Source: an uncultured Bacteroidia bacterium (GTDB lineage Bacteria; Bacteroidota; Bacteroidia; Bacteroidales; UBA932). Taken from it: 64,000 bases of DNA. Below, in pieces: positions 17,816-27,243 of this stretch. The position numbers and the translations under genes are program-made. Location: contig CADAXR010000001.1 of assembly GCA_902791945.1 (NCBI GenBank), positions 18,977 to 82,976 of the forward strand, written 5' to 3'. Under the pieces are notes generated by a model, which saw nothing but the letters and a program-made list of their open reading frames with translations, did no database searches and was not told the DNA's origin. Within the stretch, counting starts at the first letter, position 1. Every line of letters starts with the position of its first letter.

Positions 17816-18298
17816 TTATTCCTTCGTAAAGACGGTCTCGGGGAGCTGGAGTGCTTTGATTGCGGGGAGTGTAATCTTATTGCCGGATAGAGTGGCGGGA
17901 ATGGTAAATGGCGTGGGGGCGGAGAAATTCGCCTCGACTTTCTCAACGGAAAGCTGAAGCTCTTTCTTTTCCGCATCAAAGGTGAACGTGCCGCTCAGAC
18001 GGCTGTCGTACACGGAATAATCCATGCCCTTCGGGGGTGCAGCTTTGGAATCGGCCTCCCATGCTTTGCCGGCCTTGAAATTGACTTTGATATTGAGGGC
18101 GGCGTAGGGAACTTCCTCCGGCAGGCCGGTCTCGGCGTTGGTCTCGGTGGTGGACAGGGTAGCGCTGCCGTTCCAGACGGTGCCGATGAAATCGTCTTCG
18201 CTCTGGGGATTGAAGGACTTGGTCTTGTCTTTCTTGCAGCCGGTGAGGGCAAGGGTGAGGGTGAGTGCCGCGAGGGCCAGGAATTTGAGCTGTTTCAT
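17816..18298 (-). CDS. Small lipoprotein of unknown function (160 aa)
   Basis: Not recognised. The lipoprotein signal is clear (ALTLTLALTGCKKDK). The mature part is beta-rich and short of Cys, with a segment FIGTVWNGSATLSTTE that resembles lipocalin-like or DUF-type small beta-barrel proteins of Bacteroidales. It is a single gene, divergent from the HAD phosphatase, with no further context. Confidence 0.75.
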   Translation of the reverse strand: MKQLKFLALAALTLTLALTGCKKDKTKSFNPQSEDDFIGTVWNGSATLSTTETNAETGLPEEVPYAALNIKVNFKAGKAWEADSKAAPPKGMDYSVYDSRLSGTFTFDAEKKELQLSVEKVEANFSAPTPFTIPATLSGNKITLPAIKALQLPETVFTKE

Positions 18299-18365
18299 AA
18301 GTTAAACTGTTTAATGTTTTGCCAAATATCTGTATTTTCCAGAATAATTGCAAGTATTCCGGAGC

Positions 18366-18396
18366 TTTGTATTTTTGCGGGGAATGAATACTTTTG
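18366..18396 (+). promoter_or_regulatory. Bacteroidales promoter for the HAD phosphatase gene
   Basis: TTTG (18366-18369), 19 bases, TACTTTTG (18389-18396): an ideal -33/-7 pair, giving a leader of about 10 nt before the ATG at 18411. Confidence 0.75.
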
Positions 18397-18410
18397 CAAA
18401 AATTTGAAGG

Positions 18411-19457
18411 ATGAAACTGATCTGCCGCCTGCTGCTGCCTGTGCTTCTGGTGTCCTGCGCTCCCGTCCTGGAGCGCGGGGAATGGGAAGAGGACACATAC
18501 AATGCCCTGTGCGCTGTCTTGAAGGATAAATCGCTGAAAGGCGGATACGCCGTTTTTGACTGCGATAACACCACCGTCCTCCACGACGTCACCCACACCC
18601 TGATGATCTATCAGATTGAGAATCTGATGTTTGCCGATGCTGCGGAATGTAAGTTTCTCTATGGCCTTCCGAGAACGGATTTTCCTCTTGAGGGGCTCGG
18701 CCTAACCGCTGACGAGATGGGGGAGCGCCTGTCCGGGCAATACCGCGCCCTCAGGGCTATGCTTGATGGCGGAATGTCTATAGAGGACGTCCGCGGCACA
18801 TCCGAATACCTTGATTTCAGAGCAGGGTTCCTGGCCCTTTACGACGCTATAGGCGACAGCTATGAATATGGGGAACTTTGCCTTTGGGAGCCGATGCTCT
18901 TCAACGGCCTTCCCCGGGAAGCCGCGCTTGAGAGCCTGAAATACTGGCTCTCGCAGGGCCGCGCCTGGAATGAGGAATGGGTCTCCACGGACGGCCGTTT
19001 CCACGGTACGGCTCAGAAGGGCCTTGTTCTTACGCAGGATATGAAAAACCTCTACAACGCCCTGCGCCGTGCCGGCATCACGCCATATATCTGCTCCGCT
19101 TCGCTCGAGTGGCTGGTTGAAGCCCTTGCCTGCGACCCGGAGAACGGCCTTGGAATGGCCCCGGAGGAAGTCTTCGGCGTCCGCTTCAGCGACGGCGGCT
19201 ACGACCCAGCCTATGTCCAGCCGTTCAAGGAGGGCAAAGTCTCATGCATCGACAGCCTCATTGCGCCCGGCCACGGCGGTGTGCAGCCGGTCCTTGTCGC
19301 AGGCGACAGTTCCGGTGACGTCGCCATGCTGACAGCTTACCCCGATATGAAGGTCGGTCTTATTATGAACCAGCACCGCGGCGGGGAGATCGAAGCCCTT
19401 GCTGACCGGGACGACGGAGTGTATTATTCACAACCGGTCATAATCGAGACGGAGTAG
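18411..19457 (+). CDS. Exported HAD-superfamily phosphatase (phosphoserine-phosphatase-like)
   Basis: A lipoprotein of 348 residues (LLLPVLLVSCAPV). All four HAD motifs are visible: FDCDNTTV (nucleophile Asp and acid/base Asp), ICSAS, the Lys in PFKEGKVSC, and VAGDSSGDVAM. The cap insert between motifs I and II is large, as in the phosphoserine phosphatase group. It therefore hydrolyses a phosphomonoester outside the cytoplasm. The substrate is unknown. It has its own promoter. The hybrid two-component gene converges on it with 2 bases between the stop codons. Confidence 0.8.
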   Translation: MKLICRLLLPVLLVSCAPVLERGEWEEDTYNALCAVLKDKSLKGGYAVFDCDNTTVLHDVTHTLMIYQIENLMFADAAECKFLYGLPRTDFPLEGLGLTADEMGERLSGQYRALRAMLDGGMSIEDVRGTSEYLDFRAGFLALYDAIGDSYEYGELCLWEPMLFNGLPREAALESLKYWLSQGRAWNEEWVSTDGRFHGTAQKGLVLTQDMKNLYNALRRAGITPYICSASLEWLVEALACDPENGLGMAPEEVFGVRFSDGGYDPAYVQPFKEGKVSCIDSLIAPGHGGVQPVLVAGDSSGDVAMLTAYPDMKVGLIMNQHRGGEIEALADRDDGVYYSQPVIIETE

Positions 19458-19459
19458 TC

Positions 19460-22400
19460 TCAGGTTCTGGAGTAATCTTTCGGAAGGACGCCGAATCGCG
19501 CCTTGAAACATTTGGCGAAATAGGAAGAGGATGTGAAGCCGACGCTTTCGGCCGCTTCGTTGATGCGTGCCCCGCTGCGTATGAGGGCGGCGGCACGGTC
19601 CAGGCGGTAATTCTTGAGGTAATCGTTGGGAGTGATGCCTGTCAGCGCCTTGAACTTCCTGAAGAAGTTGGTGCGGGACATCGCCATGTCGGAGGCAAGG
19701 CCCTCGATTGAGAAGTCCTCCTCGCTGATTTGTTTTTCGATTGATTCATTAATGGCCCTGATGAATCCGGCCTCTGGCCCTGATGGAACCTCCCGACCGA
19801 CCGTATCGCCTGTTACCATCCGACGGAAAGACTCCCGCAAGCGTATGAGGTTATCGATTTGGCCGCGCAGCTGCCTGATTGAGAAAGGTTTTTCCACGTA
19901 GGCGTCTGCTCCGCTTTCCATACCTTCGGATTTGGCTTCAAGAGTAACTTTAGCCGTAAGGAGGATTACGGGGATGTGGCTGTAGGCCAGTTGCCCCTTG
20001 ATGCTGCGACACAGTTCGAATCCGTCCATAACCGGCATCATAACGTCGCTGACTACAATATCCACCTCTTTTTCTTCAATAAGATTGAGGGCTGTCCGCC
20101 CTTCCGGTGCCGTAAGGATGTCGTACCACTCTGATAGTCTGGCGCTGAGCGTCTCACGGAGTTCGCGGTTGTCTTCAACTATAAGTACCTTCAAGCGTTC
20201 CCTGGAGGATGGCGTTGCCGCAGCCGGCAAGGACTCCCTTGCATCCGTATCCTTCGAAACCGGGATGCGGAGAATGAAAGAAGCCCCTTCCGGTACGGCA
20301 TCCTCGACAATGAGACTTCCTCCGTGGGCTTCGGCTAGCTGGCGCGCATACGCAAGCCCGACTCCGATGCCGGATGACTGGGCAACCTTGTCATCAGGAT
20401 CTGTCCAGAACATGCCGAAAATCTTGTCCCGTCGGTCTTTCCGCACACCGGGACCATTATCGGACACGGACACGACGGCATCGTCCTTCTCCATCCCGAC
20501 AGTGATGGTTATCCTGTCTTTGGTATATTTGAGGGCGTTGGACAGGAGATTCGTCAGGATCTTGGTTATCATATCGGTGTCAACGTTGACCGGCACCGGC
20601 GTATCGCCCACATTGCATGTCAGTTCGATGTTTTCCGATGCGGCGCTGTCCTTGAACGTCGCCGTTACGGAGGATACCGTCTCCCGAAGATCAACGTGTC
20701 TTTTGGACATCTCAATGTCTCCGGATGCATTTTTGTCGTAAGTCAGGATCTTGCTTATCGTGTTCTGCATATAGTCCAGGTTCCGCGTGATGGCATCATC
20801 TGCTCCCGGACGGTCTTTTTCATGCTGGAGCCTGATAAGAGTAAGAGGCGTCCGTATTTCGTGGATAAGCCCGATGAAGAAACGGATACGTTGTTTGTAC
20901 AGGGCTTTTTCTCTTTCCTCTTCCTGCTTTTTCATGATTGCCGAGTACCTGAGTGCCATCCTCCTCTGCCAGTAAAGAAGTATCAGGACAAACGCAACCA
21001 CCGCCATTATTATATAAAGGGATATGGCCCAGGCAGACTTCCACCATGGCGGACGGATTGTAATCCTGAGAGAATCGTCGCAGCCCTGGACTCGGAAAAG
21101 ATATTCTCCGGGGGGGACCCTGCTGTACGATGCGGCGGCAGTGTTGGATGGAGTGGTCCAGTCAGGATCAATCCCGCTCAGCTGCCAGGAAAACAGGTTG
21201 TGGGACGGATCCGTAAAACTGAGTGCGGCTAGTGATATGGTGAAACTGTTTTGTAGATGGGAAAGCGTTATTTTCTTTCCGCCCGGGGGAATATAGACAG
21301 TGCTGTCGCCGACGGCAAGTTCCCTGATCACTACCGGGGGCTGCATCTCCTGCGTCAATTTTGTCTGCGGCAGCATCGAAATCACGCCGTCGCGGCATCC
21401 CATATAGAGTTTCCCGTCTGTGCCGTATATGATTGATTCCGCTTTGATATTGTACTGTTCTTCGGCTCCTGAACGTGGGTTCATTCTCCAAAGCCCTGAT
21501 GACGTGCATATCCACAAGTTGCCCGCTCCGTCTTCCGTCATTGAGAAAACCCTGCTTTCCCTGAGCTTCGGGTTCAGGGGAGTAAGTATTTTGAAGGAAA
21601 GGTCTTCGGGGTCCATCGACCAGAGCCCTTCGTTGTCCGTGCCGGCCCAGACTGTACCGTCGCCGGAACGGAAAAGCAGGGTGATTTTATTCCATGGGAG
21701 CGTTTCTCTGGAAGCGCCGGAGGAGACAAGGTGCTCCCATGCGTTGGTGAAAAGATTTTTTCGAAACACTCCGCGGTTCGAGGTGGCAAGGTACAAGTAA
21801 TGGCCGGACGCGTCCTCGCAGACGGCCACGACGGAACTCTGGGAGACTACCTCGAATTCCTTGGGATACGAGCCGTCGGGCTTTTTCCCGTCAATCACTA
21901 TCTGTATATCCTTGCGATTAAGGTCTTTGGAGAGACGGTCTTCGGTCGTATTGTAAGAAAAAATACCGAGATTGGTGCCGGCCATAAGCGTCCCCCGGCC
22001 GGTCCGGTACAGTACATTGACGGTTCCTCCCGTATGGTAATGGCGTATGCTTTTTCCTGCCTTGACTATCCTGCAGATGCAGTCCGTGTCAGTCCCGACC
22101 CAGATTTCTCCTGGGAGGGCAAGCACCTGGGTTATATGCCCGTGCGGAGAAATATTGCCCCAAAGTGTGCATTTATCCTGTCCCTGAGACAGGGTATATA
22201 TACTTTCCCCGTTGCCGATGATAAGGGTTCCTTCCGGATCTTCGGCCAGAGTGACGATCCCGTCAACAGCGGCGCCGTCCGGGAATGGGAAGGTCATCGT
22301 GCCCCTGTCTGCGGCGGTAATTTTGAGAAGTCCCCTGTCGGAAGTCGGTATCCATCGGGTGCCCTCTCGGTCAATCAGTGTATCTGAGCGCACCGGAAGG

Positions 22401-22984
22401 GCTTCCAGCGTTGTCCTGATGTAATCCCCTTTTGAACTATAAATATGGTTCGTGCCGTCCTTGTCCGCTATTATTATTCTCCCGTCCGGGGCAGGGAAGA
22501 CCCTCTCCACAAAGGGGGTCCTGACACTGCGCTGCACCAACTCTCCGGAGACTGTATCATACAGGAAAAGCCCCTGGCCTTCCGTTCCGGCCCAAATAAG
22601 CCCGTCTCTGGTCACGGCTATATCGTTGACACGGCTGATGATATTGACGCCGTAAGCTGTGACTCCTTTGAAATGAGAGAATTTGCCATCTTCATGGGAA
22701 TAAGTCCAAAGGCCTTCTTCAGTGCCGACCCAGATAATCCCCCCGCTCTCGGCAAGGCAGCAGGTGGCGCGGGGAAACAATTTGACCGAATTGCCGTCAT
22801 ACTGGTTGAGGCCTCGGTCTGTCCCTATCCACAGAAACCCACGGCTATCCTGGAAACAGCATCTGACGTTGTCCCCGGACAGCCCTTCGTTTTCACTCAG
22901 GCTCTTGACGGTTGAAGGCGGGACAGAGGCCGCCGCCGGCAGAAGAACTGTCAGCCCAAGCAGGAAGAGTAGAAGGTTTCTCAT
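19460..22984 (-). CDS. Hybrid two-component system sensor-regulator (HTCS)
   Basis: A single-chain sensor and transcription factor of about 1174 residues that detects an oligosaccharide in the periplasm and activates the adjacent utilization locus. In order: signal peptide, a double beta-propeller of Reg_prop repeats (LWIGTDRGLNQYDG is the first), a Y_Y_Y domain, one membrane span (AISLYIIMAVVAFVLILLYW, about 655-677), HisKA with phospho-acceptor His in FIGLIHEIRTPL, HATPase (NLLSNALKYT, DNGPG), receiver with Asp in VSDVMMPVMDG (near 978) and an AraC-type HTH pair at the C-terminus. The start at 22984 is favoured because a -7 element lies at 22998-22991. It is divergent from the GH43 gene and the Sus operon, which it most likely controls. 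Confidence 0.93.
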   Translation of the reverse strand: MRNLLLFLLGLTVLLPAAASVPPSTVKSLSENEGLSGDNVRCCFQDSRGFLWIGTDRGLNQYDGNSVKLFPRATCCLAESGGIIWVGTEEGLWTYSHEDGKFSHFKGVTAYGVNIISRVNDIAVTRDGLIWAGTEGQGLFLYDTVSGELVQRSVRTPFVERVFPAPDGRIIIADKDGTNHIYSSKGDYIRTTLEALPVRSDTLIDREGTRWIPTSDRGLLKITAADRGTMTFPFPDGAAVDGIVTLAEDPEGTLIIGNGESIYTLSQGQDKCTLWGNISPHGHITQVLALPGEIWVGTDTDCICRIVKAGKSIRHYHTGGTVNVLYRTGRGTLMAGTNLGIFSYNTTEDRLSKDLNRKDIQIVIDGKKPDGSYPKEFEVVSQSSVVAVCEDASGHYLYLATSNRGVFRKNLFTNAWEHLVSSGASRETLPWNKITLLFRSGDGTVWAGTDNEGLWSMDPEDLSFKILTPLNPKLRESRVFSMTEDGAGNLWICTSSGLWRMNPRSGAEEQYNIKAESIIYGTDGKLYMGCRDGVISMLPQTKLTQEMQPPVVIRELAVGDSTVYIPPGGKKITLSHLQNSFTISLAALSFTDPSHNLFSWQLSGIDPDWTTPSNTAAASYSRVPPGEYLFRVQGCDDSLRITIRPPWWKSAWAISLYIIMAVVAFVLILLYWQRRMALRYSAIMKKQEEEREKALYKQRIRFFIGLIHEIRTPLTLIRLQHEKDRPGADDAITRNLDYMQNTISKILTYDKNASGDIEMSKRHVDLRETVSSVTATFKDSAASENIELTCNVGDTPVPVNVDTDMITKILTNLLSNALKYTKDRITITVGMEKDDAVVSVSDNGPGVRKDRRDKIFGMFWTDPDDKVAQSSGIGVGLAYARQLAEAHGGSLIVEDAVPEGASFILRIPVSKDTDARESLPAAATPSSRERLKVLIVEDNRELRETLSARLSEWYDILTAPEGRTALNLIEEKEVDIVVSDVMMPVMDGFELCRSIKGQLAYSHIPVILLTAKVTLEAKSEGMESGADAYVEKPFSIRQLRGQIDNLIRLRESFRRMVTGDTVGREVPSGPEAGFIRAINESIEKQISEEDFSIEGLASDMAMSRTNFFRKFKALTGITPNDYLKNYRLDRAAALIRSGARINEAAESVGFTSSSYFAKCFKARFGVLPKDYSRT

Positions 22985-22990
22985 AGGGTG

Positions 22991-23017
22991 CAAAGTTAAA
23001 AAAAAACAGTATCTTCG
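22991..23017. promoter_or_regulatory. Divergent -7 elements for the HTCS and GH43 genes
   Basis: On the minus strand 22998-22991 reads TAACTTTG (exact TAnnTTTG), ending 7 bases before the HTCS ATG. On the plus strand 23010-23017 reads TATCTTCG, ending 3 bases before the GH43 ATG. Both imply transcripts with almost no leader. Confidence 0.45.
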
Positions 23018-23020
23018 CAC

Positions 23021-24088
23021 ATGATGAGACGCGCTCTCTGCATATTCATGGCTGTGTCCATGGCTCTTTCATGCCTTGGGCCGCGGCACTATGCCGTTGA
23101 GAATGAGCCGGATACCTACATAAATCCGATTTTCCCGACCGGGTCTTCCCCCTGGCTGATACGCCACGGAGGCAATTACTACTACACCCAGTCGATGAAC
23201 GATCATGTCTCGATCTGGAAGGCTTCACGGGTAGCGGACATTGCCAAGGCTCAGGAGCGCGTCGTGTATGCCCCGGAGAATATCTATCATATTTCCGCAC
23301 CCCAGCTCCACAGGTTCGACGGAAGATGGTTTCTTTATTTCAGTTCGGATGACGGCAGCGGCAGCGATGTCCGGCACATTTATGTGATGGAGAACCCAGC
23401 CGATGATCCCCTTGACGGACATTTCTCGATGCTTGGATGGGTCCGCACCGGTAACGTAAAGGATATCCATCCAACAACTTTTACCCATCGCGGTTCAAGA
23501 TACCTTCTTTGGTCCGGCACTGATTCCGCCAGCCCCGGGACTGTGGCCCGCTGGAGCATCTTTATAGCGAGGATGATGAATCCCTGGACACTGGATTCCC
23601 CGTCGGCTGTCATCTCGACCCCGGAGTACGAATGGGAATGCCAGTGGATTGATGAAGACGGCACTTCCATGTCCTCGCCCGTCCTTGTCAATGAAGCCCC
23701 GTCATTCCTGTATTCGAGGGACTCGACACGACTTCTCGTGTATTATGCCGCCAGCGAGACCTATACTTCTTATTACTGCGAGGGATTGCTTGAGGCTTTG
23801 GCTGACTCGGATCCGCTTGATCCGGAATCCTGGCACAAACATCCGGAGCCTGTCTTCTCCAAGTGCGAGCGCACGGGCGTCCTCGGCCCCGGCCACCTGA
23901 GTTTCTTCCAGACCGGAGATCAGATATACATTCTCTACAATGGCAAATCCCGTTTCCGGGATATGCATGCGGTGGACAACCGTTCCTGCCGTATGCAGCC
24001 TGTCACTTGGGGAGAGGACGGCGTTCCGGTACTTGGATTCCCGGTAAGGGAGGATTCTGTCCTTTTGGCCCCGTCTCCGGTGGATTAG
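23021..24088 (+). CDS. GH43-family five-bladed propeller lipoprotein with altered active site
   Basis: An exported lipoprotein of 355 residues (MALSCLGPR). The fold is GH43, near the exo-arabinofuranosidase branch: NPIFPTGSSPWLIRHGGNYY opens blade one. The general base, normally Asp in a GADPW-type motif, is Ser here (Ser43 in GSSPW). The second acid, normally IDxTxF, is His (His150 in DIHPTTF). The acid Glu is kept (Glu225 in VNEAP). The family fold is clear, but arabinosidase activity is doubtful. It may be a carbohydrate-binding protein or use different chemistry. It lies between the HTCS and SusC, so it probably belongs to that locus. Confidence 0.75.
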   Translation: MMRRALCIFMAVSMALSCLGPRHYAVENEPDTYINPIFPTGSSPWLIRHGGNYYYTQSMNDHVSIWKASRVADIAKAQERVVYAPENIYHISAPQLHRFDGRWFLYFSSDDGSGSDVRHIYVMENPADDPLDGHFSMLGWVRTGNVKDIHPTTFTHRGSRYLLWSGTDSASPGTVARWSIFIARMMNPWTLDSPSAVISTPEYEWECQWIDEDGTSMSSPVLVNEAPSFLYSRDSTRLLVYYAASETYTSYYCEGLLEALADSDPLDPESWHKHPEPVFSKCERTGVLGPGHLSFFQTGDQIYILYNGKSRFRDMHAVDNRSCRMQPVTWGEDGVPVLGFPVREDSVLLAPSPVD

Positions 24089-24145
24089 GCACTATTTTTT
24101 CTTTTTTGGGTACTGGGTTTATCCTATTCTTTCGCGCCCGCTGAC

Positions 24146-24175
24146 TATATTTGCGATAACTGATAACCGTTATCG
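24146..24175 (+). promoter_or_regulatory. Sus operon -7 element and 7-bp inverted repeat
   Basis: TATATTTG (24146-24153) is an exact -7 match, with no TTTG at -33, as expected for a promoter that needs an activator. Immediately downstream CGATAAC (24154-24160) and GTTATCG (24169-24175) form an inverted repeat just before the SusC start, a candidate binding site or leader hairpin. Confidence 0.5.
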
Positions 24176-24176
24176 T

Positions 24177-27100
24177 ATGAAATTCCATTTTCTGACCTCC
24201 GTTATGCTGGTATTGTCCGTTTTGGACGCACTGGCACAGCCCCGTGATGTCGGTGGCAAGGTCAGCGACTCTTCCGGCGAGCCTCTTGCCGGCGCGATGG
24301 TTTTTGTCCAGGGGCCTGACGGAAATCCCCTGGCCACAGCCATGGCCGATATTGACGGCTCCTACAAAATCTCCTGCGGCGCGGATGACGTTCTAGAGTT
24401 CAGGTATCTGGGTATGAAGGACGTCTCGGAAAAAGTCGGCGGCCGGGAGCGTATCGATGTCGTGATGCAGCCTGACGCTGCGACTATGCTGGACGAGGCC
24501 GTTGCCATTGGCTATGGTTCCGTACGCAGGGAGGACCTTACGGGCAGCGTAAGCAACGTCAAGATGGGAGAAATAAGGGAGTCTCCCGCGACATCCGTGG
24601 ACCAGGCCCTCCAGGGTAAAATCGCCGGCGCAGACATCATGTCCACATCCGGTGAGCCCGGAGCTGCGACTTCCATACGTATCCGCGGAACACGCTCCAT
24701 CGAGGCCTCCAATGAGCCATTGATAGTAGTCGATGGCGTGATGGATGCCGTCAGCGACCTCAACGACATCAATCCTGCTGATATCGAAGATATTTCAGTT
24801 CTCAAGGATGCTTCCTCGACCGCCATTTACGGCGCAAGAGGCGCCAACGGCGTTATCCTTATAACGACGAAGGCCGGTTCCATTCAGCCGGCTTCGAAGC
24901 CGAATATCACTTTCAAGGCTACCGCCGGCATATCGATGCTGCCTTTCAAGCCTGACATCATGAATGCCACGGAGTTTTCAATCTACCGCAACGAATACTC
25001 TTATTTCCGTTACGGTTATGACAGCACTCGTCCGGTGTCTTCGATGACTGTCCCGGATCCGTTCTCCTACGGGGAGGGGACGGATTGGATCGACGCGATT
25101 ACCAAGATTGCTCCATATCAGAACTATTATTTCTCCATCGGAGGTGGCGGAAAGGCTACAAAATACTTCTTCTCGGCCAGTTATACTGACAACGATGGTA
25201 TCATAAAGAAGTCCGGAGAGAAGCGTTTCACCAGTACTTTCTCCATCAATCACCAACTATTCAAGTGGCTGAAAGTGGGATACAAGATGAATTTCACTTA
25301 TCGCCGCACCGAAAACCCGCTCACTCAGATCGGCGGAAAGAGCTGGTGGAACTCTGCGATGTATCTTTCCCCGCTGATCGGAGAGAGGGACAATTACAAT
25401 CCGCTGTACTACCAGGGGGCCGTTATCAATACCCCTGTGTCAGTGATAGAAAACGAAACGGATTATTACCGCCGTTTCTCCAACAGTCAGACTATCTGGG
25501 GAGAGGCCGATATTACGCAATGGCTGAAATTCAAAGTCCAATACAATTTCCTGCAGTTTGACAGGCAGCGTTTCCGTTACTACAAGTCCACGCTCCCCGC
25601 CAAGCAGGGCAGGGAAGGCGGAGATGCCTACCAGGAGTCCCTCCCAGAGTACCACCACACCGTCGAGGCCAATCTTAATGTCAGCAAGGACTGGAAGAAG
25701 ATCCACCATCTCGATGCTGTTGCGGGATTTACAGGGTTTATTATCGACTACACCAGGATGAGCGTCCAGGGCAAGGGTTACCTTGTGGATACCATGGCCT
25801 GGAACGACCTCGGTGCCGTCCAGGACAAGGAGACGTACACGATTGATTCCTACGGTCGCAAAAAGATCACAGAGTCTTTCCTTGCCAGGGTCAACTACAA
25901 TTACCGCAAGCGTTATTATCTCACTGTTACTGGCCGCGTGGATGGCGCCTCCAATTTCGCCGACAGGCGCAAATGGGGCTTCTTCCCTTCGGCTTCCGCA
26001 AAGTGGAATATCCACAACGAGAAGTTCCTTTCCGGAGCGAAAAATGTAGATGAACTTTCCCTGCGTGTCAGCGCCGGCCAGACAGGTAACGACGCAATCG
26101 GTTATTTCCTGTCCCAGGCGGCAGTCAGTTCTTTCTCGGGTTATCTGATTGACGGTTCGAGGGTTACTTCTTACAGGCCTTCCAGGATTTCGTCCCCTGA
26201 CCTGACGTGGGAGACGACCACTCTGTATAATGTGGGCCTTACCGGCAAGTTCTTCAACAACCGGCTGTCGGTCACGGCCGAAGCATACATTTCGCGTACC
26301 AAAGACCTTCTTCTGGAGGTGTCTGTCCCCAAGAGTACGGGTTATTCAAAGATACTCCAGAATCTTGGCGTAACCTCCAACAAGGGTCTTGAGCTCACGA
26401 TCGATTCCCGCAACATCGTCCGCAAGAATTTCACCTGGGAGACATCATTTACCATATCCCACAACAATCAGCGGGTACTTGATGTCGGCACCGAGGATTT
26501 CGTCTCCGTCTATAATTCCCCTTCCAACAATCCTTATATGATGCTGGGATATGTGAAGGGTTATCCGCTCAACGCCCTATGGGGATTCCATTATGCCGGG
26601 GTGTGGCACAATGAGGAGGAAGTCGCAAGAAATGAGATTACCCACGCCTATGCGGGCCAGACGGCATCCCGCGAGCTCGGCCTTCCACGCTACGTGGATG
26701 TGAACCACGACGGCGTTCTGACCCAGGACGACCTCTGCTACCTCGGCAACGCCGATCCGGTCATCTATGGCGGCCTTAACAACTCTTTCCGATACAAGAA
26801 CTTGAGGCTCAATATGTATTGGACATATAGCCTTGGAGGGAAGATCTACAACTACACGATGTTCTGGATGGCCGGCGGAATCTACACCAACCAGTACCGT
26901 TTTATGCTGGATTCCTGGCATCCGGTGAGAAATCCTGAATCGAACATCCCGCGCGCCGGCAACTACGAGACGGCGGTACCTTCGGACTTTATGGTGTACG
27001 ATGCCTCGTATCTTCGCCTCCAGGATCTCAGCCTGAGCTATACTCTAAAGCTTTCTAAGAAGACATTCCTCAAGGATATAGTATTTACCATCTCAGGCAA

Positions 27101-27242
27101 CAACCTGCTTCTATTTAAATACTACAACGGATTCGACCCGGACGTCTCAACCGACGCTTCCGGTTCGAAGATCCGCCGAATGGACGTGGGAGCGTACCCC
27201 AAGGCTAGAAGAGTAGTTTTCTCAATTCAAGTGAGGTATTAG
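24177..27242 (+). CDS. SusC-family TonB-dependent outer-membrane transporter
   Basis: A 1021-residue outer-membrane channel that imports oligomers with its SusD lid using TonB energy. After the signal peptide comes a CarboxypepD_reg-like domain (GGKVSDSSGEPLAGAMVFVQ), then the plug (QALQGKIAGADI, IRGTRSIEASNEPLIVVDGV, LKDASSTAIYGARGANGVIL, all SusC hallmarks), then a 22-strand barrel ending in aromatic YPKARRVVFSIQVRY. No N-terminal sigma-regulating STN domain is present, which suits regulation by the HTCS. It begins the long operon, and SusD follows after one base. Confidence 0.95.
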   Translation: MKFHFLTSVMLVLSVLDALAQPRDVGGKVSDSSGEPLAGAMVFVQGPDGNPLATAMADIDGSYKISCGADDVLEFRYLGMKDVSEKVGGRERIDVVMQPDAATMLDEAVAIGYGSVRREDLTGSVSNVKMGEIRESPATSVDQALQGKIAGADIMSTSGEPGAATSIRIRGTRSIEASNEPLIVVDGVMDAVSDLNDINPADIEDISVLKDASSTAIYGARGANGVILITTKAGSIQPASKPNITFKATAGISMLPFKPDIMNATEFSIYRNEYSYFRYGYDSTRPVSSMTVPDPFSYGEGTDWIDAITKIAPYQNYYFSIGGGGKATKYFFSASYTDNDGIIKKSGEKRFTSTFSINHQLFKWLKVGYKMNFTYRRTENPLTQIGGKSWWNSAMYLSPLIGERDNYNPLYYQGAVINTPVSVIENETDYYRRFSNSQTIWGEADITQWLKFKVQYNFLQFDRQRFRYYKSTLPAKQGREGGDAYQESLPEYHHTVEANLNVSKDWKKIHHLDAVAGFTGFIIDYTRMSVQGKGYLVDTMAWNDLGAVQDKETYTIDSYGRKKITESFLARVNYNYRKRYYLTVTGRVDGASNFADRRKWGFFPSASAKWNIHNEKFLSGAKNVDELSLRVSAGQTGNDAIGYFLSQAAVSSFSGYLIDGSRVTSYRPSRISSPDLTWETTTLYNVGLTGKFFNNRLSVTAEAYISRTKDLLLEVSVPKSTGYSKILQNLGVTSNKGLELTIDSRNIVRKNFTWETSFTISHNNQRVLDVGTEDFVSVYNSPSNNPYMMLGYVKGYPLNALWGFHYAGVWHNEEEVARNEITHAYAGQTASRELGLPRYVDVNHDGVLTQDDLCYLGNADPVIYGGLNNSFRYKNLRLNMYWTYSLGGKIYNYTMFWMAGGIYTNQYRFMLDSWHPVRNPESNIPRAGNYETAVPSDFMVYDASYLRLQDLSLSYTLKLSKKTFLKDIVFTISGNNLLLFKYYNGFDPDVSTDASGSKIRRMDVGAYPKARRVVFSIQVRY

Positions 27243-27243
27243 T

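Noticed and set aside
24154-24175. Riboswitch in the SusC leader
   Set aside because: Only a 7-bp inverted repeat with an 8-base spacer is present; far too small for any known riboswitch.
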